The notes beneath the pieces are model-generated. The model was not told where the DNA came from, searched no databases, and worked only from the letters and a program-made list of their open reading frames with translations. The translations under genes and the position numbers were made by a program. This document shows, piece after piece, positions 4,913 to 6,430 of a DNA stretch of 6,430 nucleotides. Numbering within the stretch: position 1 is the stretch's first letter; every line of letters begins with the position of its first letter. Source of the DNA: Thermoproteota archaeon. GTDB taxonomy: Archaea > Korarchaeota > JAOZGF01. Where the stretch lies: assembly GCA_027491845.1 (NCBI GenBank), contig JAOZGF010000028.1, positions 1 to 6,430 of the forward strand. Direction: 5' to 3'.

Positions 4913-5917
4913 ATGGACATTATTGTTGCTGAAGAGTTAACAAAAAAATTTGAAGAGCTTGTTGCAGTGGATCACGTTAGTTTTAGAGTGAGGAAGGGGG
5001 AAGTTTTTGGCTTTCTAGGTCCAAATGGAGCAGGTAAAACCACGACAATCAACATGTTAATTACCATCATGAGGCCGACTGAGGGAAACGCATGGGTTGC
5101 AGGCTACAGTGTTGTTGATGAGCCTGAAAAAGTCAGGAGAAAAATCGGAGTTGTGTTTCAGGATCCTACACTGGATAAAGAGTTGACAGGGAGAGAAAAC
5201 TTATGGATCCATGGAAGAATCTACGGCCTGTCTTCAGGCGAGTTAAGAGGTAAAATTAAGGAGCTTGTTGAATTCGTGGAACTAGGGGAATGGATGGATT
5301 ACCAGGTTAAAAAGTATAGTGGCGGAATGATGAGGAGGCTTGAAATTGCAAGATCTCTTCTCTATGACCCGGAAATCCTTTTCTTGGACGAGCCAACTCT
5401 CGGCTTGGACCCCCAGACGAGGACCCATATATGGGGCTACATTGAACAACTAAGGAAAAAAAGGGAGACAACAATTTTCTTGACGACGCACTACATGGAG
5501 GAAGCAGATAAGCTCTGTGATAGAGTGGCGATAATAGATCACGGAAAGATAGTGGCGGTAGGGAAGGCTGAGGAGCTTAAGAAGATGGTTAGGAAAGAGG
5601 TTGTTTACGTTAAGATTGAAAACTCAGCTTCTCAAGATCTTGTTTCTGAGTTGTCAAGGCTGGAACACGTGGATGAAGTAAGGGTGCTGGGTGAAAAAAC
5701 AATTGGTTTACAAACTGAAAATGCTTCTGAAACAATTCCTTGGATCTTTAAGGTTGCGCAGTCCCTTAACACAAGTATTAAAGAAATCAATTATCATAGG
5801 GCGAGTCTTGAAGATGTTTTCCTCACCTTAACAGGGAGAGGATTGAGGGATGAAAAATCAAGTTATTTTGATCATGTTAGGGCTGCCTTAAGATCTAGGA
5901 GGTTGAGAGGACATTGA
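4913..5917 (+). CDS. ABC transporter ATP-binding protein, DrrA type
   Basis: A 334-residue cytosolic ATPase that would power the ABC-2 permease encoded next. Numbering is from ATG 4913. Every nucleotide-binding motif is intact: Walker A GPNGAGKTT (36-44, K42), Q-loop Q83 in VVFQDP, signature YSGGM (135-139), Walker B ILFLDE (155-160, E160), D-loop LGLD (163-166) and the switch histidine H193 in TTHYMEEAD. Residues from about 225 form the extra C-terminal domain of DrrA-like exporters (DUF4162 type), ending with RASLEDVFLTLTGRG. The YSGGM signature, GLDPQTR and the C-terminal domain place it among daunorubicin-resistance-like or multidrug exporters, but the cargo cannot be predicted: antibiotic, lipid, sodium or peptide export are all known for the wider family. 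Starting at TTG 4886 would add nine residues; the Shine-Dalgarno site favours ATG 4913. The last codons overlap the permease start. Confidence 0.95.
   Translation: MDIIVAEELTKKFEELVAVDHVSFRVRKGEVFGFLGPNGAGKTTTINMLITIMRPTEGNAWVAGYSVVDEPEKVRRKIGVVFQDPTLDKELTGRENLWIHGRIYGLSSGELRGKIKELVEFVELGEWMDYQVKKYSGGMMRRLEIARSLLYDPEILFLDEPTLGLDPQTRTHIWGYIEQLRKKRETTIFLTTHYMEEADKLCDRVAIIDHGKIVAVGKAEELKKMVRKEVVYVKIENSASQDLVSELSRLEHVDEVRVLGEKTIGLQTENASETIPWIFKVAQSLNTSIKEINYHRASLEDVFLTLTGRGLRDEKSSYFDHVRAALRSRRLRGH
5898..5903 (+). promoter_or_regulatory. Shine-Dalgarno GGAGGT for the TTG start of the permease
   Basis: GGAGGT inside the end of the ATPase gene lies ten bases before TTG 5914. The start TTG and the ATPase stop TGA share the four bases TTGA (5914-5917), which is typical of translational coupling between two subunits of one complex. 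Confidence 0.75.
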
Positions 5918-6430
5918 AAAAATTGACCGAGTCACTGACAGCCGCATACGTGATGTGGTATCGGCAAGTGAAGCATTTCGTTAGGGCTAGGTCAAGGGTT
6001 TTCGGTGCACTGGTTCAACCGGTTATGTGGCTGGTTTTCCTTGGAGCTGGACTATCGCCCTTATTCAGCTCCCCTGTTTCCCTGGATCCGTTCAAGGGAC
6101 TTAATTACTTGTCTTTTCTAGGGCCAGGGATAATTTTGATGGGTGTTTTTTTCATGTCTTTCATGTCGGGAATATCTGTTATCTGGGACAAGGAATTTGG
6201 CTTTCTCAAGGAGGTTTTGGTGGCGCCTGTCGCCAGGGAAGCAACAATACTTGGAAGAATGCTCGGAGACTCCACGGTCGCTCTAGTCCAGGGCTTAATT
6301 ATTCTCTTAACAATGTTCCCCTTCATTCCAGGCTTAAATCTTAAGGGCGTTCCCGCAGCGGTCCTGATAGTTTTCAGTGTTGCAGCCTCCTTTAGCAGCG
6401 TAGGAATAGCAATAGGGTCAAAGATGACGA
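5914..6430 (+). CDS. ABC-2 type permease, DrrB-like, cut by the right edge
   Basis: Membrane subunit of the exporter driven by the preceding ATPase. The frame from TTG 5914 stays open to the right edge and gives 172 residues of a family usually 250-280 long with six membrane helices. The N-terminus MKKLTESLTAAYVMWYRQVK with RARSRVFGALVQPVMWLVFL is the usual amphipathic interface helix followed by the first membrane helix (about 29-50). Further hydrophobic segments lie at about 67-91, 117-138 and 147-168. The loop WDKEFGFLKEVLVAP (91-105) followed by GRMLGDS (114-120) is the characteristic coupling region of ABC-2 permeases (classic form: D-RE-G-ke-l-aP). Hence this is the permease half of a two-gene exporter. 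The missing part is the last two helices. Another TTG at 5923 is possible but is farther from the Shine-Dalgarno site. Confidence 0.92.
   Translation, partial: MKKLTESLTAAYVMWYRQVKHFVRARSRVFGALVQPVMWLVFLGAGLSPLFSSPVSLDPFKGLNYLSFLGPGIILMGVFFMSFMSGISVIWDKEFGFLKEVLVAPVAREATILGRMLGDSTVALVQGLIILLTMFPFIPGLNLKGVPAAVLIVFSVAASFSSVGIAIGSKMT

Noticed and set aside
6105..6326. Minus-strand 73-codon frame near the right edge
   Set aside because: It is antisense to the ABC-2 permease, whose membrane segments and coupling-loop motif are clear.

Overview
The window reads as ordinary chromosomal DNA from an archaeon. The sequence signs are a GTP-type PEP carboxykinase in place of the ATP-type, a prokaryotic AbrB-fold regulator, AT-rich TATA-like boxes about 25-30 bases ahead of starts (clearest at 1222-1227), a GGTGA Shine-Dalgarno site, and TTG starts at 1529 and 5914. 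An uncultivated thermoproteotal lineage such as Bathyarchaeia would fit, but this is an inference from gene content and the lineage cannot be fixed from the sequence alone.

Layout: (1) 1-1195, minus strand: the N-terminal 398 residues of GTP-dependent phosphoenolpyruvate carboxykinase, cut by the left edge. (2) 1196-1528: a 333-base divergent promoter region. (3) 1529-2668, plus: an acyl-CoA dehydrogenase with a TTG start. (4) 2669-2730: a convergent gene end with two short inverted repeats. (5) 2706-3644, minus: an aldo/keto reductase with an N-terminal twin-arginine signal. (6) 3789-4286, minus: an OsmC/Ohr-family protein with both family cysteines. (7) 4287-4566: a divergent control region with an imperfect inverted repeat and AT-rich promoter sequence. 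(8) 4567-6430, plus: an apparent operon of an AbrB-like regulator, a DrrA-type ABC ATPase and an ABC-2 permease, the last cut by the right edge.

How the genes fit together: the carboxykinase (oxaloacetate to PEP) and the acyl-CoA dehydrogenase (acyl or organic-acid oxidation) are both central carbon genes and are transcribed divergently, but they need not share a pathway. The aldo/keto reductase and the OsmC protein are co-directional redox genes 144 bases apart. The right-hand operon looks like an exporter with its own regulator. The ATPase and permease are coupled by a 4-base TTGA overlap, and the regulator ends 19 bases before the ATPase start.

I see no CRISPR array, tRNA, rRNA, insertion sequence or phage gene, and no clear previously undescribed system. 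The points most worth a second look are the secretion signal on the aldo/keto reductase, changed flavin-loop residues in the acyl-CoA dehydrogenase, and the possible operator structure ahead of the regulator/ABC operon.
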